Below, piece after piece: positions 11,213 to 24,552 of a stretch of DNA of 64,000 nucleotides (within the stretch, counting starts at the first letter, position 1; each line of letters begins with the position of its first letter). The DNA is from Deroplatys truncata. Lineage: Eukaryota; Arthropoda; Insecta; Mantodea; Mantidae. The stretch spans positions 498,284,190 through 498,348,189 of the forward strand of contig CM060990.1 of NCBI GenBank assembly GCA_030765065.1. The letters are read 5' to 3'. The notes below the pieces were generated by a model. That model was not told the DNA's origin. It did no database searches and worked only from the letters and a program-made list of their open reading frames with translations. The translations under genes and the position numbers were made by a program.

Positions 11213-12284
11213 CAGTGGTTCCCACTGCATGAGAAATTTATGGGAGCTCAGGCAAATTACCCAGAAAAGGGGGGGGATGATCTGATACATAAATTACTGG
11301 TAATAATTTTACAGTCAATAAGTTTTGTGGCACTGTCAGTGTATAAGTAACTTTAAACTACATTAGAAAGGCATATTAATTGAAATTGCATATAAATTCA
11401 TACCCAGATTACAGGAATTGGTCAACATATATCAGCATTCTTTATAGGTCACTTAAAAATATTTCCTTGCTTAGTTCTTGTATCTTTGTTAGTTTATTGC
11501 CTTGATGTTTTCAATAATACAAAGATAATGACTATTTTAGTGTTAAAGGCTGCAGTATGGAAATTGCATGTACTCCTGGTGTTGCAAGCATGAATTTCAC
11601 TAGTAGCTTATTTACGTCACTGCTTTTGGATAAGAATCACTCAATAAAATGTCAAACACCACCTAAGTAAAAAAAATGGTATTATCCCACTATTTTTCCT
11701 CTTTGTGAGATTCATCTTATGGTTCAAAATAATGAAAAATAACAAGTGAAAAAAGGTTGTTCATATGCAACTGTATTTTAAAAATCTGCATTAAAATTAG
11801 CATGAGTGGAAAATAACCTTAGTTTGTTTAAACTTCCCTTCAGTTCTAGCATTGTGGATTTGAAGCAACATTTTTATATTAAGGATTTATTGAGATACAA
11901 CTTATTTCCATTTTAAGTAGTTGCAATGGTTTCTTTTTCCATATTGAGTAGTTTTCATATTATTTACAAAAAATTGCACATTGAGAATAATATTTTCTCT
12001 GGGACTGAAATCTTTTTCTGAAACAGACAAGATTCTGTCTTAAATCAGGTCCCAATTTGGGCAAGTTTAACTATATTTTAATTTGTTATCATGTTTCAGC
12101 CACTAAACTGTAGTTTTTGTTACAATCAGTTAGTGCACTATTCTGAGTTTTGAAACCCTCTCATTTATTCTACATTATTCTCATATACCTTTCAGAGAAA
12201 AGTATTTGTAATAACCACAGGTGGGCATGGGAACTGTAGAACCTACAAGAGGGGTTGCTGGTTGGAAAAGTTTGGGAATCACTT
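11213..12284. mobile_element. Non-autonomous hAT element with 8-bp TSD
   Basis: The left end reads CAGTGGTTCCCA, a classic hAT terminus; the right end, reverse-complemented, reads AAGTGATTCCCAAAC. The flanks carry an 8-bp target-site duplication, ATATAAAG at 11205-11212 and TTATAAAG at 12285-12292 (7 of 8 match), the length expected for hAT. No transposase frame was recognised in the 1.07 kb between, so this is an internally deleted or fully decayed copy. Confidence 0.7.
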
Positions 12285-12292
12285 TTATAAAG

Positions 12293-13729
12293 GATGTTCA
12301 ACATAATGAAAAAGTCTGCAAGCTTGAAGTATAAGGAAATGCAATTACACAAGCCAATTCCAGCATTAAATGTCACTTTTGTCTTATCAGTGACTGAAAT
12401 GTATCAGTGGACCAGTTGCACTGAATAACTCACTTTCCAGCCCATATCAAACTAAAACCGTGCTTTCCAAAGTAAAATGTTTACATTACTCCTGTTCATA
12501 TACCTGATTATGTAGGTATTATAGTTCTCTTAAGTCTCTACTACATTATAAAGAAATGTATAAAGAAACCCCTGTGCCTTTGCAATTCACAAGAGCATAT
12601 ATTCAACGGTGTATTCGTATTGCGCCAATGATCAATTTCTATTAGGGACCTGGCTAATAAGGGTCATTAGGAAGGAGCTATCTAATCAGGTATTTTTCCT
12701 TAAACCCCACTGATTGACAAGTAAGGGCCTAGGTAGAAGAAAGGAAAGGATTAAATGGGTTAACAAACCTTCACAAAACATTTGTGAAGCAATAAGTTTA
12801 TGCATTATACACATATGCATACCACACAAAGGGAATTATTGGAGAAAATAGATTCAATTTGTCTTTTAGCTAATATTAATACTTATTCTTTAGGGACAGT
12901 TTTTGTGTAAAACAAGTTGTTATCCCATTGAATCTGAATGAACTTACTAGAGAGGAATTTCCAGGTTTCTCTGTCCCACATTTGCTAAAAATTGTTGCAA
13001 AGTTTCCTGTTTGTATATTGTACTGTTTATTGAAATAGGAACATAATTAAAATACAGTTCTGACAAATTATATTCAAGATGTTTTTTTGACATTTAAAAT
13101 GCTCTTTACGATGCAGCTTATCAGTGAGACATTCTCTACAGCATACCTATTGATCTTCTCAAAAACAGCTCATCCAATGTTTTAGATATTAGAATGGCAA
13201 ATAAAACGTATATCTTGAATTTTCTACGACAGCCTACAAAGCCACCTTTACTGTTAGCGAATTTCATGCAACTTGAAAACTATAAGGAATTGACAAAAAC
13301 TTACTACACAAAAAAAATTGCAGATTAAAAAAGTTCAAAATATATTTTTTCCTAAGTTTTTAGAAATATTTTGCATCGTATGTTTACATGTTCCCATATG
13401 TAAGTACATCTGAACGGGGATCCTTTAAAAGTCTTCCCCCCCCCCCCAGTTAATCTCATTAAAACAAAAAACATATGATACATTCACATGACTTTCTCTT
13501 TCATTACAATTTCACAGGTACTATTCATATGAAATGCGATTCCTCCATTTCTTTGCATTTGTCACAATGATAAAATGTTTGGCCAGAAATGCTTTCAACT
13601 TCAGTAGAATTAATAATTTCTACATGCTTATATGCAGAGCACTGAACTGTTACAGCTCGCTTTTGTTTGTCTCGAGATTATGGAGGTAAAAAAAAAGTCA
13701 CAAATTATCAAAATATTTCTGTCAATTGT
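12293..13729. other. AT-rich non-coding stretch with a C homopolymer
   Basis: No gene supported. A run of 12 C lies at 13436-13447. Nothing else structured was seen. Confidence 0.5.
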
Positions 13730-14167
13730 ACTCGAAAAACATATAAATGTATTAGGTATAAAATATTTAAAAAACAGTTGATGCTAGGTAAAAAGTTATT
13801 TTGGGGAAGGTGTGTATCTTAATGACTTCTAGGTTTTTCCTGAAATATGTTTCTGCCTATCTTGTATGGTTTCCCAGTCAAATACAGTTTTGTAATACTT
13901 ACTAAATGTAAGGAGAATTTCATAGCCTCTTCCAAGAAAATTCAAGAAATATGGTTTATTTGCCACGTTGTCACACATTTGGTATTTTAATAAAAAAATT
14001 GTTAGAGCCGTTTTTAAGAAAATAAAAAATTAACCAAAATTCCTCCAAGTAAAGGGTAGTTTGGGATGGATTGAATTTTGGGAAAACCTTCCTGTCATAT
14101 CCATGGAAGAAGCAGAACTTAAATATAAAGTTTGTTGGTTTTTAGTTATGGTCTCTCTCTTTAGTTA

Positions 14168-14237
<70 letters not shown>

Positions 14238-14590
14238 GCACATGCACAGAAACCTTTTTCAAAATGCTTTGGGGACTTCAAAACATGTATTTCCAGTGAA
14301 AACTCACTTTTGATTTTTTTGGGTGAAATACAGTACCCACTTCCTCTTCTTGCCATAGGTAGGCCGTAAAAAAAGTAAAAACCAGCTGAAGCAGCTGACT
14401 GTCTCGCGTAAGTAGAAGCATGGAGGAATAAATGTGAGCAAAGTCAAATGGCTTCCATTGAAATAATTTCTAACCAAACATTTTGAGTGTTATTAAGGTG
14501 GGATTTGAAGCATCACTTTTTATAAGAAGCATTGGAATTCTTGGTTGGAATACAACACTTTCTTACCTAACATGTAGAGGACATGAAAAC
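13730..14590 (-). repeat. Composite minisatellite element, short inverted copy
   Basis: Read on minus, this segment has the same order as 49470-51460. It begins with one or two diverged monomers (AAGAAAGTGTTGTATTCCA near 14560; GTGGGTACTGTATTTCACCC near 14330; TCACTGGAAATACATGTTTTGA near 14290). A GA microsatellite replaces the GT run of the other copy (14171-14235). The conserved core follows (TTTATATTTAAGTTCTGCTTC near 14120, CAAACTACCCTTTA near 14055, AACGGCTCTAACAA near 14005). The far end near 13730 is fading similarity and is approximate. No coding capacity was seen. Confidence 0.65.
14171..14235. repeat. (CT)n microsatellite
   Basis: An uninterrupted CT run of about 65 bases, sitting at the monomer/core junction of the composite element at 13730-14590. 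Confidence 0.97.
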
Positions 14591-16875
14591 TGGAATATTA
14601 ACCTTGTAATAATTGCTAAGTTTTGCTGAAAGTTTCCATTTAAGTGGTCAAAAAGCATGTAACATGTTTCATTTTATGTAATATAAAGTACTTCTAGTAA
14701 AAGCATTTTAAATAACTTTAATGTGCATTACAGTACTATGCAGAAGAATATTTAATTATATCTGTGCATAAAGCTTTATTACCAAAATTAACTAATGAAG
14801 CTAAATGAAAGTTTGGGATATAACTGCATATTGCTAAAGCTTTTGAAAACTAATTTTTAACTTCTTATAATGATTTTCACCAATTTTCATAGGCACATTA
14901 CCTTAAAAATACTTTCCCTCATACTTTTACCTAGGCTTGGGTCTGGCAGCTCTGTTATACAGCTTTGCTGGCAGTTTAAAACTTGATTTGCAGGAAAAAG
15001 GTTTTCGACAGTGCTACACATCCAGAAATTTTGAATAACTCTCAGCTTGCGATGCCGTTTGCTATACATGGAACACCTAGGAACACCTACATGGACTAGC
15101 AAATGCAGTAATATAAATCAGATGAACTTTAAGAATGAACGAACTATTCATTGGCACAATACCAGTACCTATTAAGAAAGTAATTAGAAACCCATTGTGC
15201 ATCTCAAGGGGTAATGACTTTCCTGGAAAAAGGGTCAGCGGGACACACTGACAATCGGTGCAATACGATATTACCCATATTGTAAATCAGATCCAAATGG
15301 GTAGATTGAGTTGCTGAGACACTACTCATATTGACCAATGTTTATGGCACTAGAAAGAAGTTCTACTGGCTGTTACTTGCTGGGCCTTATTTTAACATCA
15401 GGTACTATTTCTCCAAAAGACCACAAAGATGCATGCATACTTAAGAGTGTCGATTTGTGAATTTTTGGAAATGCCAAGTATGCTTCTGATTTTTTTTTTT
15501 TTTTTTTACATTATAGGTCTGTACAAAGAAGTGCAATTTGCAATTGCAAAGTTTGACGAATATATGTTAAGCCATTACCAAATTACGCATTTTAAAAATT
15601 AAACTAAAGCTATTTTATAAAAAAACTAAATTAACACTAATAACTGTATAACAAGTCTTAGTTAACATGTACTGGGGAAATTATTTCCAAATTTTCACTC
15701 TGATAACTTAAAAATTGCACTATAAAGAGGTTTTTAAATACTGAAAAATGTCTAAAATGTTAAACTGAGGAAAACACATAGGGAAATTCCCACATAACTG
15801 GGTTGAAATTGTGCTACTGTATTTTTCATAAAATAATGTATACATTTATTTATAATGCATAATTTAGAAAAACTGATTACTAGTGTCACTAGTGTTCAAG
15901 GTAAAGGTATAACAATTTCCTTTGTGAGTATCCTAAATTTAGAATCAGTTCGCTAAATTTTATACGATTTTCATTTTTTTTTAGAAAAGTTAATAATAGA
16001 ATGCATGCTACAGCACGGTACAAAGATAAAATAAAAAGTATGGCATGTTAACTGAACTTTTGACATTGTTGAATATTTTACAATGTGCATACTGGAAAAA
16101 CGCTGGGTAGTTATACATTTCTTATACTGTTATTACTGATGAATATTATAAGATATTTACAACTACAAAATCAAAGATAATAAATTTATTTAAAGCTCAA
16201 TTTTGTAAGCATCCAAAACACAGTGAATTTTATATGCAGGTACAGAATTAGTTGGCACTGCTTAATACACAGTTTTATGTAGCAATATGTACCATGGGCC
16301 ACTAATTGTGATAAGCAAGCAATAATTTAAAACTACTTTTCCACTACTATTGCTGTTAAAACTAGAAGAAAGCTTAAGGCATAAAGGATATTGCTTGCAC
16401 AAAATGTTCAAAATTAAACTGAAACAGTATAATTTATAATGAAATACTTGTACGCTGAAACCATAACTAATGAATTTAACAGTTACCTATGCTAAAGTAG
16501 ATTCTGCAAATCAACAAAGTTGCATCATGGTCTTTATTTCAACTTAAATTATAACTTTATTTTCAAGATTTGGTCCAAGAATTAGTACTGTAGATAGTAA
16601 TACACAGAAGCGCTGTAGTTGAGGTTTTATGTTCTCAGTACTGTTTGCATGCAGTCACAACACAACAATGTATTTAACTGTGTCACTCCATTAATAGCTT
16701 CACGTTGCTGCGGTCACATATCTAGTAAACAAGCAAGTTCATACAATAACAATTTAAGTATATATTCCTTTAGCTCAAAAGCATTTTGTAATGTGATTCG
16801 ATGGTACGGTATTCGTTAAATATTGTTACTTAGGCATTTAGATAGTGTTTGTTTATTTGTAGAGACAACTAGAAG
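14591..16875. other. AT-rich non-coding stretch
   Basis: No gene supported. A T homopolymer lies near 15490-15507. The left end of the Tc1 element that starts coding at 16876 should be somewhere in the last few hundred bases, but I could not find a match to its right TIR. Confidence 0.5.
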
Positions 16876-17851
16876 CATGCCAAAACAAAAAGAATACTCA
16901 GTTGATGTGAGGCAAGCTGCTTTGAAGAAGGGAAAGTCGCAGGCTAGCATTGCTCGAGACTTTGGCATATCACAACTAATAAGTGTGTGGAGTCGATGGG
17001 CAAAAACAGGAAGGAACAGTAGCCAATAAGCCAAGGTCTGGTCGTCCTCGAAAAACAACAATGAGGGAGGGCAGAATGATTTATAAGCAGATTGTGGCTG
17101 ATCCAAGAACATCAGCTTGACTAATTAGGGATGATCTGGAGCACCATCATGGACTGAACACATATGTCTCTACTGTAAAACGTTGCCTAGTAGCAGATGA
17201 TTTAAATGGTAGATGGCCATCATGTAAACCACTCATAAATTAAAAAAATAGGAAGGCTGGGTTAGAGTTTGCAAAGAAACATCAAACTTGGAATTCTACA
17301 GATTTGTCTAAGGTTTTATGGAGTGATGAGAGTAAATTTAATTTATTTTCTTCTGATGGTATGCAGTATATATGTCGACCAAACAACCAAAGGGACAACA
17401 AAAAGTACTGGGTATCACCATTAAGCACAGTGGTGGCAGAGTCATGGTGTGGAGATGTTTTTCCTAGAAGTGTGGTTGGTCCTCTAGTTCAAATGGAAGG
17501 AAATATGGATCATTTCCTGTACAGTGACCTTTCAGAAAAGAATATGCCATATAATTTGATTTTTCAACAGGTCAATTGCTCAAAACACACCTTCGGCCAT
17601 TTAAAAATACAAAATCAAAATTTTGGAGTGGCCGAGCCAGAGCCCAGATCTAAATCCAGTAGAACACCTCTGGGGTGAATTGGACCAATGTGTTTTCGTC
17701 ATAGAAGCTACTCAAACAAGGATCAATTTGCTACTGCCTTATTGGACGAATGGTCAAAACTCCCATTCAACCGATTAAAAAAGCTTGTGGATTCAATGCC
17801 AAATAGATGTGCAGCTGTGATCAAAGCTCATGGGTATGCAAAGAAATACTA
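16876..17851 (+). pseudogene. Tc1 transposase, broken
   Basis: The start MPKQKEYSVDVRQAALKKGKS leads into the N-terminal HTH (SIARDFGIS). Further motifs appear in order: LWSDESKFNLF near 17320 (first Asp), KHSGGRVMVW near 17430, FQQ(V)NCSKHT near 17565 (second-Asp region, Asp lost), SPDLNP-like sequence near 17640 with HLWGELD, and the family's end LVDSMPNRCAAVIKAHGYAKKY at 17785-17848, which finishes at a TAA. Length (about 325 codons) matches Tc1. At least four frame breaks or stops are present, so it is non-functional. The well-kept C terminus marks the family clearly. Confidence 0.85.
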
Positions 17852-18102
17852 ACTTTTTTTTCTGATTCCAAAATATTTTTGTTTTATTCTTACATACTCA
17901 TACCTACAAATTACTTTTGAGCTAGAAGAATGTTTATTTATTTTATATGTAAGATAACTTTATTTAAACTAAATGCGTTTCTGTACTAAATTGATTATAA
18001 TTACAGAGTTTTCAATTATCCACTGGCATTTTTTTCTATTAAACACCTATCTTTATGTAATTGTAACTAATGCTTTCCACAAAATACTTTTGAGTGCTAC
18101 TG
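16876..18102 (+). mobile_element. Tc1-like transposon, coding part and 3' end
   Basis: A decayed Tc1 transposase is followed by about 250 bp of 3' sequence. The right terminal repeat, about 18078-18102, reads in reverse complement CAGTAGCACTCAAAAGTATTT, and is followed by TA at 18103-18104, the expected target site. No matching left repeat was found upstream of the start codon, so the 5' end is lost or too diverged. Confidence 0.8.
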
Positions 18103-18104
18103 TA

Positions 18105-21100
18105 TACCACTCAGTGCAAGAGGTCTGCTAGGATAACAGACTATGTAGGCAGTACCAATTATAGCACATTACCTTGTGATAATTTGTTGATGCACAGATG
18201 TACAAAGCATGTACACTGGCTCAAACTAATTTATAACAAATAAGAAATGAGTCAATACTTCTGAATCTAGACTTGTTTGAACACACTACTTACCAAACCT
18301 ACAGATTTTCAACCTCACCTAACAAATGAGTCTAGCAAGCTGTCCATACTATGATATCCCAATGGACAGTACAACACTAGGCAGAATCAAACAGGTTGAA
18401 AACTCAAAAGGTTTAAGTACCTCCCTCAATGTTAGTACATGGCTGCCATTTGCACGACTCTTGGCACATCTTTTACTATATGCAGCATTCCATGACAAAT
18501 TGAAAAAAGAATATATAAATTGAACTCCAGGTTTTAACAGTTTAAAATATTTCAAGATAAATTAGAACAATTAGGAACTCAAGATAATGTAACAGACACA
18601 TTCCAGCTGTAACAGCGGTTGCAGAAATTTGGTTAAAATTACTACAAAGAAATTAATTTTTTCCAAGTTCAAGGCCTATATTATTTTGCATACTTTTAGA
18701 GATACAGAGCTGAATAAGGGGTCAGTTTCAAGCATATAAAATGGTATTTTTAATGATTCAATAAATAAGGTAGGTTGCTAACTGAGATAATCATAAAAAC
18801 TTGTCTTTATACCATCATGAAAAGAAGTGAAAATATCTGGTTTTAATGTTGGCAGCAGAATAAGTATATATTGTCAGAATTATTAGATCATACTGATATA
18901 TGAGCAAAATATTAATAAAAATGTGACACGTTGGCCATATCAAGAGTGTGATGGCTACATGATGCAGCATTTGCAATGAATGACAGGCTTACATCAAGTT
19001 TAAGTACAAACTCATTTTGATACACTTTCAGGAAATTTTCCAATATTTTACAAATGTAGTTCATCTGCTGCTTTGAAGAGAAAGCATTTAAGTCTTTCAA
19101 AATTCTTTTGGATGTGGGAAAATAAGTTCAAATTCAATACAAATGATGCTAGAACATATTATTAAATGATTCAATTCCTCATATATAATATGGTAAAGGA
19201 ATGATTTTTATTTTTAAAATTTGTTGATTAAATTTTTTTCAGAGCTTGACTATAAGAAAACTCCTGCTTTCAATATCTAATACTCTTAAAATTGTTGCAT
19301 AAAAGCAGCCAGTGCTGTGCAAGAATAATTTTCTCTCAACACAATTTTTCTATGAAACACTTTCAAAATTTCAATTTTCACTCCATCCCCGTCTTTCTTT
19401 CTTTCCTTCCAACTTCACATGGTATGTCCCATACATGGGTTATGGTGCCCTTCAATTGCGAATGGTTGATAATGCACAAATCATGATTCTTGCTTAGAAA
19501 GCAGTCCAAATTCAATTATATGCATCATTATTTCGAGACCATTATTCAAATAAATAAATCTTGTAAATCTTTAAAATTAGTCAACAATTGAAGAGAGAAC
19601 TTTATTTTTGATTTAAACAAATAATACCTGTAATAATTCTGTACCCACTATGAATAATTACCAATTCATAGAAACCTCTCATTTAAAGCCAAGAGCAAAC
19701 AGAAGATACTGTTCAGGAAACAAAATTGTCTACTTCAGAGCAGTTAGATGTAAAAGAATATATTTAAATGGGTATTACAATTAATTTCAAAACAGAAGTA
19801 TGTTAAGCATTAACTTAAATATAATAAATAATTATTATATATAATTCCATGGTAACTTGCAGAAAAAAATGGATGTCTTGTATAACAAAACAAGAATTGT
19901 ATATGAAAATGTACTTTTGCCATATTTACTTGACTCAACATCTGAACAAATGTACGAATACACACAGTGATACTGGTTGGAAGGAGATAGATGTCATCCT
20001 TTAAAACAGAAGTGTCTTGATGGGTACATTGAAAATCTAATAAGCACTTTTCTTCTATCTTTCCTAGATTTGTAGAAAAACACTTTAAAAAAGGAGACAT
20101 TTGGCAACCATGTACTTTTCCTTCCCAAGAGGTGTAACACCACACCTGTCTGAAAGTGGAATACAGATCAGTCCCTGCAGCTGGACATGAATGGCATTAC
20201 ATTAGGTAACCACCAGTCCTACATTTGTTTGATCAATCCTACATGGGATGGCATTTCTTTCACAAATACCTTTTATATTGTTCTTTCAAGTTTATATTTT
20301 TATTTCTTAAATCCAGGTTCCAATGTTTTTGCAAATTCATTACATCATGCTGCCTGTGCTAACATCTAGGTTATAACATTTACCATTTGGATTTTTGTGA
20401 AAAAATTAATGTTGGCAGATTGCTTTGCTTGAATTATCACTTCCTCAGTTTCTTCCACCTCTGGTTTCCATTAAATGCTGAGATTCTGGCTGTTGTGAAC
20501 TGATACTTTGTGAAAATGGATGCAGAAACTGACTATGTAAAGTTCCAATGAAGACTGTGATAAGATGAGGCTACAGTTAAACAGAAGTAACAAATGTACT
20601 GCTAGAAATAAATCAGCAGTGATAATGTCCTTGGAACTTTTAGTATTGTATTAACATTCTGAGATTTGTTTGTAGGCTTACAGCTAAAATGCTCATTTTT
20701 ACCTTTGGTGATTTACAGTTTATAGTTGGAAGATGTAAAATTAGATTACATAAAGAATTTTCGTATCTTAAGTGAAGAAAGAAAACAGAATTACAACTCA
20801 ATTTCATGTTACACAAGGTATTCCAGGCTTTAAATATCCTTATTCCTTGGCACTTTGTCATTTTTCATTTGTGGAGGTTTCACTCCAGTGTTATGAGAAG
20901 GATGTTAAATTTTGCAAGATAGTGCTTTTGTGCATTTTTTGTTGAACTATTAATGTTTAGTGACAGCAATTAAAGCTCAAACACTTGCTTTAGGTTTGAA
21001 AGAATGAAAGAAAATAAATGCTTTAATTGAAACTATAGTTATAAGCACTTAACTTCGACTAACATGGTGGTAAGTTTGAGACATTACTGCCAAGGTACAG

Positions 21101-21304
21101 TCATAATGATTGTTCATTATTCAGAGGGTGTAGTGTTCATAAAACAATACTTTTGAACACCTTATTTTGGGTATAACATTGAAGATGCTTATGTTTTAAA
21201 ATGAAAACCCTGAAAGAAATTTGTATTTATAATTTGTACACAAATAATATTTAAAAATCACTCAGAAAAAACTATAAGAAATTGTTAGAACTGATTTCCA
21301 TATG
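18105..21304. other. AT-rich non-coding stretch
   Basis: No gene supported. The open frames in this stretch are short and show no family features or coding rhythm. I see no repeat array or element end. Confidence 0.5.
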
Positions 21305-24300
21305 TAGTAGAAGCCTGTTTTAACACATTTAATGAAGATTTGTATTTAACAAATATTTTTATAAGTCCTGGCAAAAAGGCCATTAGGGCAATGTTATATA
21401 AATCCTCATTTTATGAAACCTGGATTAACAAAAAGTTCACTTCTAAAGAACCTTTGTTTTGTAAATTACGAACACACCCCCTAAATAACAAAAAATTACT
21501 GGTTTTGACAGTGCAATTTTACTTATGCTGCAACTTGTATCAGACAATGCAGTATCAGATGCTTGCAACACCTTCACATTCTTCAGCTTCCGCTTGATTC
21601 AGTAGAATTGTGACTTTACTGACTTTAATGTGTGTAATGAACAGATTAAATGTGTACAGTGCTGAACATCTTATTTCAATTTATAGTTTGCAGATTAATA
21701 TGGTTACAAATAGGAAGTTAAATATTCACTAGAAAGTGGTAATACTTTGAGATGTAAAAAATAATCCTGGAATTTTTTTGTCACACATTGCAAAGATATA
21801 TAAACTAGCTCCACTCATTCTGATGGGAATTTTGAAGCAAAACCTTACATGTGCAAGTAATACATGTGGTGTTGTAATTACAAAACAATTTTTTTACTTC
21901 ACCTTTTATGCAATTGAAAGAAGTTTTAGTGAAATGGTTTACAGAAAGAAGAAAATATAACTACTGATGGCAATCTGAGAAGGCTAGGAAAATTTCATTA
22001 ATTTTGAAAATAGAAGGCTTTTTTTCTTCCAATGGGACATGTTCAATGCTGACAAAATAGCAGTGTTCTTCACTATGCTTCAAACAAACATCTGTAACAT
22101 GAGGAAATGGGTCCTGGCAGAGAAAAAAGCAAGCAGCAATTTATGGCACTAGTGCGTGCTAAAAGCAATGGCAGCAAGAAACTTCCCCTGCTAATTATTG
22201 GGAAATATAAAACATCATACAATTCCATAAAGTTTTTAATTTTATAATACCTGGGTGACTTTCAAAACATTTGTGTAATATTACTTTGCATAGCTTTTAA
22301 AATGCATTCCAAAGGAAGGAAATTCATGGTGATAGGGCAATGCTTCGCACATCCAGTGGATGAGTGGCTTTTAAAAATGTTATAGTTATCTTTCTTTTGA
22401 CAAAATGCACAAGTCCTTTACAGTCTCTAGATTTGGGAATAATTTGTTCCTTAATAGTTACACATAGAAAATCTCTGGAGCAGAGAACCATTTTCTTTAT
22501 AGAAGAAAGGAGACTGAAGTTGAATATACAATAGGCAGTGCACGTGTTTCTAGCTGCATAGTAATGAAAAAACACCTGCCACCATCTACAACCACTTCTA
22601 CAAGTTTGGTTTTGGTGCCTTTCCTGAAGAAGAGGAGGAGGAAGAAACCATGCAAGAAGACTAGGAGATGTTCTGAATGACGGAAATATAACATTTGAAG
22701 AAAATGTGAATTTGGAAGATATTCTCACATTAGCAACACACAAGGAGATTGCAGATATTTGTGAAAATATGTCAAATAAAGAAGGCAGAGAGAAGTTAGT
22801 GCACCAGCATTTGCAACAGCATTGGAGGGATTGATTGCGGTGAAAATAAAAGAATTCCAGTGATTAAAAAAAGAAAAAGCAGTTAACTATAAATAATCAC
22901 AGAGATATTGGCAATTAATTAAGATCAAATCCGATTTAATTCCACAATTTTGGCCCCAGAAACATATAATTAACACCGTTGAAAAGCCCAGAGAAAATTA
23001 CCAAATTATTATAAGTTTTGTGAATACCAATTAATAAACGACACCACCATTATGTAGTGTTTCTTAAGTGTTGCAAGATTTCACTGCAAAATAAAGTGTG
23101 AGTGGCAGTTTGATTCTTTTGTCATATTTTGAATATGAGGGTGTGAAGGACGCTTGTTTCATTGTACTACAGAGAGACCTTACTGAGATGTAGAGGGGGA
23201 TAGTGTCCAACAATTTTAGAAGCCAAGATTAAGTTTCATAAGTTTAAACCAGTGCCAATGAGCAGTCGCCAAGTATTAACAGAATGGGATTTACCAGTGG
23301 AAAGATAATAAAACTTTGACTTAGTGTAGAAAATCCTGAAGGCCTCCATCGGGTAATATATAAGGATATCCTGGGTGGAATTAGGGGTCTACATGTAGTC
23401 AACATTCAGATTTGTCGGTCAGCCATACTTACTCCGACATGTGATGTGATAAAGAAAAATGAATTACCAAACAAAGAATGGGAATCAGTCATTAATTAAA
23501 AAGCCAAGTCTTAATTGTGCACAGAATATCATGTTAATAAATAAAGTAGATTAATTGCCAGCAAATGCCACACAGGAAATCAATTATTATAACATATGCG
23601 CAACAGAGAAGTGCGAACAAAGAACTGTCATGCAGCAAATGAAATACAAAGGGACTATGATGAATGGAATCTTGCTGGGGTTACAGTGACTATACAGCAT
23701 CACTAAAATGAAACTGAAGTATTTTTTTTTTTTTAGTGCACCCAAAATCTGACTCCCGTATCCTGGTCATTACCACCTGTATACAGCCAATATCCATGCT
23801 GAAGAGAAAAGGATCGACTCTGAGATAAACTTCAGATTCAAAGACAATGCAAAGGTCAGAGGACATCTCTAGACCAGGCCTCACCATCATCTCTTCAATC
23901 TACGACTTTGTAGGTACTAGGGTGGGAAAACCCCTACAAAAGTCACAATTGCTCCTTCAGTGTTGATGAAGGGCTAATCGAAAACATCAACCACATTGAA
24001 CAGATGTTTTTTCAGTATGACACATCAAGAAAAGAAGAAGCAAACTACCTGCTGACTATTTTAAAAAGTGAAGGTTAAAACCTCATTTTGATGACTTGTT
24101 ACTTCTGAGAATTTTGAAAAATCAACCTGCAAGTACTAATGTCAAAAAAATCTTGTGCTCTCTTGTAATTCTATTTGTTGCAGGTTGAGCTCACATGGAG
24201 TCAGTCCAGTTATGTAAACATTTATTATTTTGAGCAACTGTGCATATAGTTTGTAAAATATTATCATCTGTTTTAGCTTGTTCCTCCTCTATACTTCGTA

Positions 24301-24552
24301 TTATGCTCTTACAGAAAAATCACATTTTATTTATTGTTATAACACTTTTGTAAACCTTTTGCCAGTTTCTAAAATGCTCTATTCTTTCAAATTCAGTTTA
24401 ATGTAGCTTGTATACTTAAAACTTTCATTAAATCAATTCAAAAACACAACCATAATTCATTTCTAGCAATATAATGTCAAATTGATGCAAATCCCCATTT
24501 AAGGAAAACATTTTTATCCCCTAAAATTTATTAAAAAGGGGTTCTACTGTAC
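21305..24552 (+). mobile_element. Decayed Tigger/pogo-like element (tentative)
   Basis: The left end reads GTAGTAGAAGCCTGTTTTAACA; the right end in reverse complement reads TACAGTAGAACCCCTTTTTAAT, giving a short pogo-style inverted pair. Inside, plus-strand fragments resemble Tigger C-terminal regions: FEENVNLEDILTLATHKEIAD at about 22697-22758, a SVDEGLIENINHIEQMFFQYD stretch near 23960-24020, and an end SKLPADYFKK stop near 24032-24066, comparable to the KQTKITDYLK end of the element at 1-1402. Frames are broken. Limits and orientation are inferred from these weak signals. Confidence 0.5.

Noticed and set aside
14061-14369. A 102-codon open frame rich in Leu/Ser.
   Set aside because: It runs through the (CT)n repeat of the composite element.
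22324-22743. A 139-codon open frame on minus.
   Set aside because: No recognisable family features and opposite in strand to the Tigger-like fragments it overlaps.
23962-23991. A second hammerhead-like motif (GTTGATGAAGGGC...CGAAAAC..CATCAAC).
   Set aside because: No Penelope-like coding sequence lies upstream, and the same bases read as coding sequence of the Tigger-like relic (SVDEGLIENINHIEQ), which explains them better.
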